Source: Marinobacterium sedimentorum
Lineage (GTDB): Bacteria > Pseudomonadota > Gammaproteobacteria > Pseudomonadales > Balneatricaceae
NCBI RefSeq assembly: GCF_024267675.1
Contig: NZ_JALDYX010000004.1
Location: forward strand, 173,537-237,536
DNA length: 64,000 bases
Direction: 5' to 3'
In this document: positions 26,342 through 35,033 of the stretch, piece by piece
How the letters are laid out: every line of letters starts with the position of its first letter
Position numbering within the stretch: position 1 is the stretch's first letter
Position numbers and translations under genes: made by a program
The notes under the pieces: generated by a model
What the model saw: only the letters and a program-made list of their open reading frames with translations
What the model was told of the DNA's origin: nothing
Databases searched by the model: none

Positions 26342-27361
26342 ATGCGCACATTACTAGGTAAAGTGAAGAAGCGATTGATGACGGGATCCGTTGCACTTCT
26401 GCTGGGCTGCACCACCCTGGTATCAAGCGCCTCGGCTGCGGAGTACAACTGGCGTTTTGCCAACCTCTATACGCGAGGCACGGCGTTTGGTGAAGTTTAT
26501 GCGAGCCTGGCACAGGATATTGAAACCATGTCCGGTGGGCGCATGGCCGTCAAAATGATGTATGCCGGAGAGGGTGTGGCGACCACCGGTATTCTGGGGG
26601 CGGTTAAATCGGGTCTTATTACTATGGGGGCACCTTTTCAGCCGATGAATGCCGGAGAGATGCCGGTGGGTATTGTTGAAGTGGGTCTGCCAGGCGGTAC
26701 CGCCGATGTAGGGGAGCTCAGCGTCCTGTTTCATGAGAAGGGCTGGGATAAGGTGCTGAAAAGTGCCTACGGCGAGCAGGGGTTGGTATGGCTGGATCCC
26801 TATATTCAGCCGCCAGTCTATCTCTTGACCAAGGAACCGATCAATTCAATTGAAGACTTTAAGGGCTTGAAACTGCGGGCCCCGGGCGCCTATGGTAAAT
26901 TCGTGCGCAAGCTCGGGGCTGCGCCTGTGTCCCTGACCTGGAGCGAAATCTATACCGCGCTGGCCACAGGGGTTATTGATGGCTCCATCGGCAGCAACCT
27001 GATTGATCATCGTGATGGTAACCATGTCGAAGTGGCGAAGTACATGTACCGTCTGCCGTTGGCCGGAGCCCAAGTGCTGCCGGTAGTGGTTAATCAAAGT
27101 GCCTGGAATAAATTGCCCGAAGACCTCAAAGCCATAGTGCAGTCTGCCACCGCCAAGCATGCGCAGCTGCAGATGACTAAGTCTCGTCTGTGGGAGTCAG
27201 AGGCTATCGCAGACATGGAAGCCAAGGGGATGCAGTGGAGCCCTCTGCCGAGCGCCGATGACCAGTCTGCCTGGGCCAGTGCAGGTGAGTCCCTGTGGGA
27301 CGAGTACGCTGAGCAGGACAAATACAGCAAGCAGCTTGTAGATATCCTGAAATTGAAGTAA
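26342..27361 (+). CDS. dctP: TRAP transporter substrate-binding protein DctP (set 1)
   Basis: A 339-residue periplasmic protein with a signal peptide: basic VKKRLMTGS, hydrophobic VALLLGCTTLVSSASAA, then mature EYNWRFAN. The family segment AYGKFVRKLGAAPVSLTWSEIYTALATGVIDG holds the substrate-carboxylate contact region. GAAAGG precedes the start. It opens a dctP-dctQ-dctM operon. Substrate is unknown; organic acids are usual. Confidence 0.9.
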   Translation: MRTLLGKVKKRLMTGSVALLLGCTTLVSSASAAEYNWRFANLYTRGTAFGEVYASLAQDIETMSGGRMAVKMMYAGEGVATTGILGAVKSGLITMGAPFQPMNAGEMPVGIVEVGLPGGTADVGELSVLFHEKGWDKVLKSAYGEQGLVWLDPYIQPPVYLLTKEPINSIEDFKGLKLRAPGAYGKFVRKLGAAPVSLTWSEIYTALATGVIDGSIGSNLIDHRDGNHVEVAKYMYRLPLAGAQVLPVVVNQSAWNKLPEDLKAIVQSATAKHAQLQMTKSRLWESEAIADMEAKGMQWSPLPSADDQSAWASAGESLWDEYAEQDKYSKQLVDILKLK

Positions 27362-27457
27362 TCGCCGACCCTCTAGACAGGGGCGCACTGTGCGTGCTGC
27401 GTCAATTATATTCATCGCCGCTACCCGAAGCGGGGGCTGATTGTCGAAGGCACGGGT

Positions 27458-28042
27458 GTGGCCTCTGCCTATTCTTCTCAGAGCTTGTCCATGATTAAAA
27501 ACGTTCTCAGAACCTACTGCGCCAGTGTTGAACGCCTAGTGGCCTTTATTGGCCGTTCCACCTCTTATCTGATGCCTTTGCTTGCTCTGATCGTGGCCTT
27601 CGAAGTGTTTTCCCGCTATCTACTGAATCAGCCAACTATATGGGCCTATGATTTGTCGTTGTTTTGCTTCGGTTATCTGGCGGCACTTGGCGGCGCCTAT
27701 GCGCAACAGCGAAAGGCTCATATCAACGTCGATATTCTTTATATGTCGGTTTCCGGCAAGAGTCGCCGTATCTTTAATCTGCTGTCGGCGCTATTGGCGA
27801 TTTTCTTTATGGTGATAGTCATTATTGTCTGCATCGAAAAGTTTAACGAAGCAATCGAGTTTAAATATCGCCGCATGAGTGAATGGGCGCCGAACATGCA
27901 CCACTTCTGGCTTATGCTGGTGATCTCGGCGGTGCTGATGATCCTGCAGCTTTTCAGCGACATGATCAGGGATGCTTATCATCTACTGGCGGGAAAAGAC
28001 CTGCTGCTGAATCCGAAGGAGGTCCGTGAAGATGGGAATTGA
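27458..28042 (+). CDS. dctQ: TRAP transporter small permease DctQ (set 1)
   Basis: A 194-residue membrane protein with four hydrophobic segments. FEVFSRYLLNQPTIWAYDLSLFCFGYLAALGGAYA is the diagnostic DctQ region. The frame starts with GTG preceded by GAAGG; an ATG at 27491 is an alternative start. The 3' end overlaps dctM by 11 bases. Confidence 0.85.
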   Translation: MASAYSSQSLSMIKNVLRTYCASVERLVAFIGRSTSYLMPLLALIVAFEVFSRYLLNQPTIWAYDLSLFCFGYLAALGGAYAQQRKAHINVDILYMSVSGKSRRIFNLLSALLAIFFMVIVIIVCIEKFNEAIEFKYRRMSEWAPNMHHFWLMLVISAVLMILQLFSDMIRDAYHLLAGKDLLLNPKEVREDGN

Positions 28043-29348
28043 GTTGCTTACGGGTGTTTTGCTGCTTTGTATCCTGATTGCGTTTGTGATTGGAACACCG
28101 GTTGGTCTGGCGCTGGGCGGTATTGCCATGGCCGTGGGGTATGGCACCTGGGGCGAGGGGATTTTCAATATATTGCCCAGTACCTTTGAATCGACATTGT
28201 TCAGTTTTATCCTGCTGGCGATTCCGCTTTATATCTATATGGGCCAGTTGCTTACCCGCTCGGGCATTGGCGACGCGATGTTCAATGCCAGCCAGTTGAT
28301 CATAGGACGGGTGCGCGGGTCATTGGCAATCAGCGTGGTGGGTGTCTGCTCCATGATTGGCGCAATGGTTGGTATTATCGGTGCTGGTATCATGACCTCC
28401 GGCAGTATTGCGCTAAGGCCGATGCTGGAGCGCGGCTATGACCGACGGCTGGCGCTGGGGGTGATTATGGCCGGCGGGGGCCTCGGGATTCTGATTCCTC
28501 CCAGTGTGCCTATGATCATGTTTGCAGCCTCCACCCAGAACTCTGTCGGGAGGATGTTCATTGCCGCATTGGTGCCGGCGCTGGTTACGATCTGCCTGTT
28601 AGTGGCTTATATCGTTATCAGTTGCAAGCTAAATCCGGCACGCGCTCCGATGGGGACGGGAAAGGAAGCGTCGATGTCACCGCAGGAAAAACTGCGGACG
28701 CTGCGGGATGGTCTGTTTTCTCTCCTGCTGATTATGGCGGTGTTGGGCAGTATTGTCAGCGGCATCGCGACACCGACCGAGTCCGGCGCCATTGGGGTCG
28801 TCGGGGCCTTGATACTTGCTTTCTTTTTCAAGCGTTTCCGCATGGGCATGTTTCGCATGGCCGGTATCGAGACGGCCATGCTGGTCAGTGTGGCTATGTG
28901 GATTATTCTGGGAGCCACGCTGTTCAGCAACTTTCATCTGATGATGGGCGTGCAGGATATGGTGGCCGGCTTCACCAAGGACTTGGGATTACCGCCTTTG
29001 GGCGTGGTAATTCTGATGCAGCTGATTATGTTGTTGCTGGGCTTCATTATCGATGAGTTCATCATCGTACTGATGTGCGCGCCGCTCTTTACTCCCATAG
29101 TGGTGGATCTTGGTTTTGATCCGATCTGGTTCGGTATTCTGATGATCCTGAATATTGAAATCGCGGTGCAGACGCCGCCCTATGGTTTTGCGTTGTTCTA
29201 TCTGAAGGGAATTGCGCCCCCCGATGTCAGCATGCTGGATATCTACAAGTCGGTGACGCCCTTCATTCTGCTGAAGCTTATGGTTCTGGTGTTCTGCATG
29301 CTCTTTCCGGAGCTGGTCATGTGGCTGCCGAACCTGGTGATGGGGTAG
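28032..29348 (+). CDS. dctM: TRAP transporter large permease DctM (set 1)
   Basis: A 438-residue membrane protein with about twelve helices. GILIPPSVPMIMF, GIATPTESGAIGVVGALI and IDEFIIVLMCAPLFTPIV are DctM hallmarks. The ATG at 28032 has AGGAGG 9 bases upstream; the in-frame GTG at 28026 is too close to it. It completes a sodium-coupled uptake system with the two preceding genes. Confidence 0.9.
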   Translation: MGIELLTGVLLLCILIAFVIGTPVGLALGGIAMAVGYGTWGEGIFNILPSTFESTLFSFILLAIPLYIYMGQLLTRSGIGDAMFNASQLIIGRVRGSLAISVVGVCSMIGAMVGIIGAGIMTSGSIALRPMLERGYDRRLALGVIMAGGGLGILIPPSVPMIMFAASTQNSVGRMFIAALVPALVTICLLVAYIVISCKLNPARAPMGTGKEASMSPQEKLRTLRDGLFSLLLIMAVLGSIVSGIATPTESGAIGVVGALILAFFFKRFRMGMFRMAGIETAMLVSVAMWIILGATLFSNFHLMMGVQDMVAGFTKDLGLPPLGVVILMQLIMLLLGFIIDEFIIVLMCAPLFTPIVVDLGFDPIWFGILMILNIEIAVQTPPYGFALFYLKGIAPPDVSMLDIYKSVTPFILLKLMVLVFCMLFPELVMWLPNLVMG

Positions 29349-29515
29349 GTAACGAGTATTGATTTTCTGAGATCAAGCGGGCGGTCAAGCTCTGCTGGTC
29401 GGGGCGGTAAGACTCTATTTTCGATCAGGTAGGTGCTCAAGATCGCACCCGTTTCTTTATCTTCTTTATTGCTGATCCCACTCGGCGGATACTCAGGCTC
29501 GCAGCGGCCTCACGG
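29349..29515. other. Spacer after the first TRAP operon
   Basis: There is no gene and no strong terminator. A remnant follows on the minus strand. Confidence 0.4.
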
Positions 29516-29790
29516 CTACAGTACGGCCGCGGGGCCACCGCGGTTATAGGCATCCAGCAGGCCTGAGCCGATCACGGCGATATCGCTATGACGGTGCAGT
29601 GCCTGTACTTGGGCACAGTTATTGATGCCAAAGTCGGTGGTGAGTGGGAGGGTTTTGGTGGCACGGATTGCGGCCACGTAGTCTTCCAACGACAAATCCG
29701 GGGTGCTGCTGCCAACTGTGGTTATGGGAGGCGGCCAGTCAAAAGGACTCGTAGGGAACGCTGGCAGTAAAGGCCGACATACCTCCTATT
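29516..29790 (-). pseudogene. C-terminal remnant of a TIM-barrel-like enzyme
   Basis: Read on the minus strand, an open stretch ending at the TAG at 29516-29518 encodes DLSLEDYVAAIRATKTLPL, then TTDFGINNCAQVQALHRHSD and IAVIGSGLLDAYNRGGPAAV. The order of LPL-x-x-x-FGI, an A-x-x-x-x-S-D segment and V-I-G-S resembles the C-terminus of tryptophan synthase alpha-like barrels. No start or N-terminal part is present. The frame looks like a decayed fragment; the family assignment is weak. Confidence 0.35.
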
Positions 29791-29979
29791 TCACCACTAT
29801 AGCCTGGCACTGTTGTGATCATCAGGCCCCTTATCACCGCGGGCTGTAACTACTCTCATTGGTGTTATCAATCGATTCCGCAAAGGCAATTAATCTTCAT
29901 GTTGCTTTGGCTTAATATCGGGCCGCCTGCTGTCGTATTGACTCGGCAGCTGAACAATTGTGGATGCGGAGACTGTGCT

Positions 29980-31188
29980 ATGCGTCGAGTGGTTGTAACC
30001 GGAATGGGAATCGTATCGAGCCTGGGCAACAGTCTGGATGAAGTGTTGGCATCGCTAGTAGGCGGTTGCTCGGGCATCGGGATAAACAGCACTTACCGTG
30101 ATGCAGGGCTGCGTTGTCATTTGTCCGGTCAGGTGACGGCTAATTCTGAGTCAATTGAGCGCAAGCAGGCACGTTTTATGGGGGATGCAGCTGTCTATGC
30201 CTGTTTGGCGATGCGAGACGCCATTGCCGATGCCGGACTGAATGCGGATTTGGTATCACATCCGCGAACAGGGTGTGTGCTGGGATCCGGGGGCGCGTCG
30301 AGTAAAGATATTGTCGAGGCTAACCGTCTGCTCGAAAATCAGGGCGCTCGCAAGGTCGGTCCCTATCGGGTACCCCGAACGATGGCGAGCACCGCGTCGG
30401 CTTGTGCATCTAGCTATTTTGGCATCAAAGGGCTGAACTACTCTATTGGATCGGCCTGTGCCACCAGTGCGCACTGTATAGGTCATGCCTTCGAACAAAT
30501 CCAGTTCGGCAAGCAGGAAATTGTTTTTGCCGGCGGCGCGGAAGCCGAGCACTTGAGTCAGAGCTGCATGTTTGATGGGATGGGCGCCTTTTCAACCCGC
30601 TTTAACGCCACACCTGAGCGGGCGAGCCGACCCTATGACCGGGATCGCGATGGGTTTGTGATCAGTGGTGGTGGGGGGGTAATGGTGCTTGAGGAAAGGG
30701 ATCACGCCCTGCGCCGCGGTGCCCATATCTATGCCGAAGTGGTGGGATATGGCACCGCTTCGGATGGCCTGGATATGGTGGCGCCCTCCGGCGAGGGCGC
30801 TCTGCGCGCAATGCAAATGGCACTGGATAGCTGGCACGGACCTGTTGATTACCTCAACACCCACGGGACCAGTACCCAGGCCGGTGATCTGGTGGAAATT
30901 CGCGCGGCGCTGGCTGCCTTTGGCGGTGAAGTGCCGCCGTATAGCTCGACTAAGGCACTGAGTGGCCATGCGCTGGGAGCGGCCGGTGTGCATGAGGCCA
31001 TCTACTCATTGCTTATGATGCAACAGGGCCTGATGATCGCGTCCCATAATATCGAACAGCTGGATCCGGAACTGGAAGGCTGTCCGCCGATTCATGAAAC
31101 CCGTAGTGGCTGCCGGGTCGATACGGTGATGTCTAATAGCTTCGGGTTTGGCGGCGTAAATGCCAGTCTTATTTTTGCTCGACATTGA
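29980..31188 (+). CDS. fabB: 3-oxoacyl-ACP synthase I (FabB-like)
   Basis: A 402-residue condensing enzyme that elongates acyl-ACP with malonyl-ACP. The catalytic triad is visible: Cys160 in [10 protein letters not shown], His295 in [12 protein letters not shown] and His330 in [12 protein letters not shown], matching Escherichia coli FabB C163-H298-H333. GGAG precedes the ATG at 29980; the longer frame to 29815 is rejected. No fabA is adjacent, so this may be an accessory copy in the island rather than the housekeeping gene. Confidence 0.88.
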   Translation: MRRVVVTGMGIVSSLGNSLDEVLASLVGGCSGIGINSTYRDAGLRCHLSGQVTANSESIERKQARFMGDAAVYACLAMRDAIADAGLNADLVSHPRTGCVLGSGGASSKDIVEANRLLENQGARKVGPYRVPRTMASTASACASSYFGIKGLNYSIGSACATSAHCIGHAFEQIQFGKQEIVFAGGAEAEHLSQSCMFDGMGAFSTRFNATPERASRPYDRDRDGFVISGGGGVMVLEERDHALRRGAHIYAEVVGYGTASDGLDMVAPSGEGALRAMQMALDSWHGPVDYLNTHGTSTQAGDLVEIRAALAAFGGEVPPYSSTKALSGHALGAAGVHEAIYSLLMMQQGLMIASHNIEQLDPELEGCPPIHETRSGCRVDTVMSNSFGFGGVNASLIFARH

Positions 31189-31195
31189 GCAAGGG

Positions 31196-31769
31196 TAGAC
31201 TTCATGGTTGCCATTGCGAGGTTCCTGAAGTGTTCGAATGTCATGGCTGGATTGAAGATAGAAAGAGCCCCTGATTGATATATAAAACGCTGCCTGGCGC
31301 GAGTTTTGGCCAGTCTACGGAACTGCTCTGCCAGCTTAAAGGCCGTCTGGTATTCTGCGTGTAACTTGTAAAACCGGCGCAACTCCACCAGTACCGAAAA
31401 GGGCGCGGCCCCTCGCGACAGAGCGTCAAGTCTTGACGGTAGGTCGCCTCCATTTCAGGGGATGCCCCTTGATGGCCATCCATCGGGACCGATACCAAGC
31501 TGTAACCTCAGCTCCTGCTCGTTTCGCCGTGCGCTTTCCGCTAAGGTCAGAATCAAGTTGAGAACTCGTGTGAGTGGGTCTTTGGATTTTTTGGATGGCG
31601 GAACCTTGTCGTGCTGGCTGTACTGATGGGCCAGCTCGCTGCAATGATCTTCCAAATGCGCTCTGAACAGGATCTCGATCGCGGTGGCTGTGCGTTTATG
31701 CCGCTGGCGGCGATATTCGAGTAGTGTCGTGGGATCGTAGTCTGTGGATGAGTCAGAGGCATTACTCAC
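31196..31769 (-). pseudogene. Hypothetical gene broken by an internal stop
   Basis: The frame starts at 31769 (MSNASDSSTDYDPTTLLEYR) and runs 104 codons to a TGA at 31455-31457. The same frame then continues open (NGGDLPSRLDALSRGAAPF and onward to RRFYKLHAEYQTAFKLAEQF) until it runs into the 3' end of fabB. Composition is consistent across the stop, so this looks like one gene of about 190 codons inactivated by nonsense mutation and truncated at its 3' end. No family was recognised. Confidence 0.45.
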
Positions 31770-31778
31770 CTCTCAATC

Positions 31779-32675
31779 TTAAAGTGCCTGCTTGAGTAGC
31801 TCCTTGAACCGTCGTGCGCTAGGGCTTTCGTAGGCCGTGTTCCAGGCTGCGACAGTTTCGATGATGCTCTGGTCTTCCTCTAGTGGTACCACGACGATAT
31901 CCCGGCGCGTGAAGTTTTTTACGCACTCCGCATAGAGTGAGATTCCCATATTGGCGGCCACCAGGCCGAAAATACCATTACTGGTGGAAGCCTCCTGAAT
32001 TATTTGAGGAATAAAACCGGCCTTTTGGCAAATGGTGAATATATGGGCTCGGAAGGCCTGCCAGCCGCCTTCCGAGCCGATAATAAACTTCTCGTCGGCC
32101 AGCTCTTTCAGTCGGATTGTTTTGCGCTGGGCCAGTGGATGCTTGACCGGAAGGATTACCACCGTTTTTTCCCGGTCCACCAGCAAGGATTCGATGCAGT
32201 CGTCCTCGGACGGCCCTATTAAGAAACCGATATCTATCTGGCAGTCGCGCAGGGCTTCATGCTGGAGATGAGATGGTATATAGCTGAGTTCGACCGCAAC
32301 CTGTGGGAACTTTTCCTTAAAGGCTTCGAGAATGCGCGGCAGGTTGCCGTTGATCGAGAAGTCATTATAAGCAATTGTAATATGGCCAATGTCCCCTTCG
32401 GCAGCGCGTTGCGCAAGATGGACTCCGCGCTCGATATGACTGAATGCCAGCCGACATTCATCCTGAAGCAGCCGGCCAGCCTCTGTTAGTGCTACCTGGC
32501 GGGTTGTTCGGGCAAATAACTCGGCCTTCACTTCATTCTCCAAATTCTTTATCAGGCGACTGAGGGCAGGCTGGGTGATAAACAGCGCCTCTGCTGCTTT
32601 CTTGAAATGGAGCAGTTCGGCAACGGCCATGAAGGCTTTCAGGTGGCGCAGATCAAATCGAACATTAATGCTCAT
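31779..32675 (-). CDS. LysR-family regulator of the hydantoinase-type regulon
   Basis: A 298-residue regulator with helix-turn-helix FMAVAELLHFKKAAEALFITQPALSRLIKNLE near residues 15-46 and an effector domain similar to the CatR/BenM group. It is divergent from the hydantoinase A gene at 32927. A LysR-type site at 32698-32718, just upstream of its own start, is repeated upstream of the amidase-TRAP operon at 44065-44085. It probably regulates itself and both operons. Confidence 0.88.
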   Translation of the reverse strand: MSINVRFDLRHLKAFMAVAELLHFKKAAEALFITQPALSRLIKNLENEVKAELFARTTRQVALTEAGRLLQDECRLAFSHIERGVHLAQRAAEGDIGHITIAYNDFSINGNLPRILEAFKEKFPQVAVELSYIPSHLQHEALRDCQIDIGFLIGPSEDDCIESLLVDREKTVVILPVKHPLAQRKTIRLKELADEKFIIGSEGGWQAFRAHIFTICQKAGFIPQIIQEASTSNGIFGLVAANMGISLYAECVKNFTRRDIVVVPLEEDQSIIETVAAWNTAYESPSARRFKELLKQAL

Positions 32676-32697
32676 GGAGTTATCAATTCTTCATTAA

Positions 32698-32718
32698 AAT
32701 GAATTAGACGGTATCAAT
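32698..32718 (+). promoter_or_regulatory. LysR-type operator, copy 1
   Basis: AATGAATTAGACG continues as GTATCAAT. Inside lies ATT-N10-AAT, which contains the T-N11-A pattern bound by LysR regulators. It is 23 bases upstream of the lysR start and about 210 bases upstream of hyuA. A copy identical at 19 of 21 positions lies at 44065-44085, in the same orientation relative to the gene it precedes. Confidence 0.7.
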
Positions 32719-32926
32719 TGCCGAGCATAGACTAGGTTGCAAGTGGTGACAAGTTGAACAGCCACCGGATTCAGGGCCCTGGAACCTTTCGAATAAGTAT
32801 AAAGATGGAGCAGAGTCTCATGTCTCAAGATCACAAGGGTATGCGCAATCATGCATCCCGAACGACTGTTCGCAAAAGTCGGCAGCAATCTGGCTCAGCA
32901 ATCGACGTACAGAGGAAGCAAGCACT

Positions 32927-35017
32927 ATGGCACGTATAGGCGTAGATGTAGGCGGGACGAATACGGACTTGATACTGGAAACCACGGAGCGTGACTCGAT
33001 CGGCCGCGCGATCTTCAAGCACAAGGTGCCAAGTACCCTCGAGGATCAATCAATCGCCGTGATGCGGGGGATATTGGAGCTCTGCAATCAGGCGGGTATC
33101 GGCAAGGAAGAGGTGGATCTGATCGTTCACGGCACCACAGTCGCAACCAATATCTCTATCGAGCACAACGGTGCTGAAGTGGGAATGCTGACGACCAAAG
33201 GCTTTCGCGACATCCTGCATATCGGACGGCACAAGCGGCCGCATAACTTTTCGCTGCATTTCGATGCTCCCTGGCAAACAGATCCGCTGGTCAGGCGTCG
33301 CAATCGCATACCCATCAACGAGCGGGTACTGCCACCGCACGGTGATGTTGAAACGGCTCTGGATGAAGCAGAGGTGCGAGAGGCGGCCCGGTTGCTTAAA
33401 TCCCGCGGTGTTGAGGCGGTCATCATCGGCTTTCTCTATTCCTTCCTGAATCGGGACCACGAATTGCGAGCCAAGGAGATTGTGCAACAGGAGATGCCGG
33501 ACGCTTATGTTTGCTGTTCGAGCGAAGTCGTCGATGTCATGCGTGAATACGAACGTTTTTCCACTACCGCAATGAACGCCTATATAGGCCCCCGAACCTC
33601 ATTCTATCTGACCCATCTTTCCAGCCAATTACGTGAAAATGGCATCGATGCCGAACTGCGCATTATGCAGTCCAATGGCGGTGTCGCAACGGTTGAGAGC
33701 TGCTGCGAGCGCCCGGTGAATATCCTGATGTCCGGCCCCGCTGGCGGGGTGATCGGGGGACATTATTTCGCCAGCCTCGATGGTGAGCGCAACCTGATTA
33801 CCGTGGATATAGGGGGGACGTCGGCCGATATCTCCACTCTGGTTGATGGCAGCATCAAGATCATGAATCCGCGGGACTCCTACGTATCCGGCCATCCGGT
33901 GCTGGCGCCGATGATTGATCTGATTACCATTGGGGCGGGTGGTGGCTCGATAGCGTTCGTCGACGAGGCGGGAGGCTTTCAGGTCGGGCCGCGCTCGGCT
34001 GGATCAAACCCGGGGCCGGCCTGTTATGGCCGAGGAGGCAGCGAACCGACGGTGACGGACGCCAATATTGTCCTCGGTAGGCTGGACCCTGATCAGATGC
34101 TTGGCGGCGATCTCAAGGTAGACCGGGCGCTGTCGGAACAGGCCATTCGCGAGAAGATTGCCGAACCTTTAGGGCTGTCGCTAGAGGAAGCGGCGCTGGG
34201 TATCCTCAAGATCGTTAATAACAACATGGCCCTGGCCATTCGCTCCAGCTCTGTTGCACGGGGGGTTGATCCACGCGATTTCGTGCTGATGCCCTTTGGC
34301 GGGGCAGGGCCGGTGCATGGTCCGGCACTGGCCGAGGAAGTGAACGCGAAGGCGGTACTGGTGCCGCCTGCCCCTGGTATTACAGCTGCCGCTGGTCTCC
34401 TTACGACTGATATTCAGTACGAGAATACCCGGTCTCTGATGTGTGACCTTAATACCATTAGCGATCAGCAGCTTGAGCGTTTACAGCTGAGTATGGATAG
34501 CCTGGAGAGCGAGGTTCGTGAGCAACTGCGCAATGACGATGTATCGGAAGAGATGATGCGCATCAGTCGGATCGCCGAGTGTCGCTACTATGGCCAGGGC
34601 TTCGAGTTGCGGGCCGAGTTCCCCGCGGGAGCTATCGATCGCATTGCGGTAAATCAGGTTATTGAAACCTTTCATCGGCAGCATGAGCAGGACTACGGCT
34701 ACTGCTTTGAGGGGGCGGTTGTTGAGCTTGTGACATTGCGCCTGATCGGAAATTCTGAGTCGCAAAAGCTCGAATGGCCACCGCTGGCTGCTGCTCAGCC
34801 CGGTGATACTGTCGATGCGTTTCTCTACGAGCGCGAAACAATATTCGACGATGGTAGCGCACGCATAACACCCCGCTACGACCGCTCGCGATTGCGGGCA
34901 GGGCAATTTATCGAGGGGCCAGCCATGCTGATGCAGCATGACTCCACGTCGCTGGTGCCACCGGGCTGGGTCGCCAAAGTGACGCCCTATGGCAATGTCA
35001 TCATCTCCCAACATTAA
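32927..35017 (+). CDS. hyuA: N-methylhydantoinase A-type ATPase subunit
   Basis: A 696-residue HyuA-family protein of the actin-like ATPase fold. Key segments are GVDVGGTNTDLIL at 5-17, VHGTTVATNISIE, SNGGVATVE, VDIGGTSADISTL and TIGAGGGSIAFVDEAGGF. AGGA lies about 11 bases before the ATG. With the B subunit 16 bases downstream it should open a cyclic ureide or imide ring with ATP. An N-carbamoylsarcosine-amidase-like gene in the same apparent regulon points to N-methylhydantoin as substrate. Confidence 0.9.
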   Translation: MARIGVDVGGTNTDLILETTERDSIGRAIFKHKVPSTLEDQSIAVMRGILELCNQAGIGKEEVDLIVHGTTVATNISIEHNGAEVGMLTTKGFRDILHIGRHKRPHNFSLHFDAPWQTDPLVRRRNRIPINERVLPPHGDVETALDEAEVREAARLLKSRGVEAVIIGFLYSFLNRDHELRAKEIVQQEMPDAYVCCSSEVVDVMREYERFSTTAMNAYIGPRTSFYLTHLSSQLRENGIDAELRIMQSNGGVATVESCCERPVNILMSGPAGGVIGGHYFASLDGERNLITVDIGGTSADISTLVDGSIKIMNPRDSYVSGHPVLAPMIDLITIGAGGGSIAFVDEAGGFQVGPRSAGSNPGPACYGRGGSEPTVTDANIVLGRLDPDQMLGGDLKVDRALSEQAIREKIAEPLGLSLEEAALGILKIVNNNMALAIRSSSVARGVDPRDFVLMPFGGAGPVHGPALAEEVNAKAVLVPPAPGITAAAGLLTTDIQYENTRSLMCDLNTISDQQLERLQLSMDSLESEVREQLRNDDVSEEMMRISRIAECRYYGQGFELRAEFPAGAIDRIAVNQVIETFHRQHEQDYGYCFEGAVVELVTLRLIGNSESQKLEWPPLAAAQPGDTVDAFLYERETIFDDGSARITPRYDRSRLRAGQFIEGPAMLMQHDSTSLVPPGWVAKVTPYGNVIISQH

Positions 35018-35033
35018 ATGCGAGGACGAGGCC

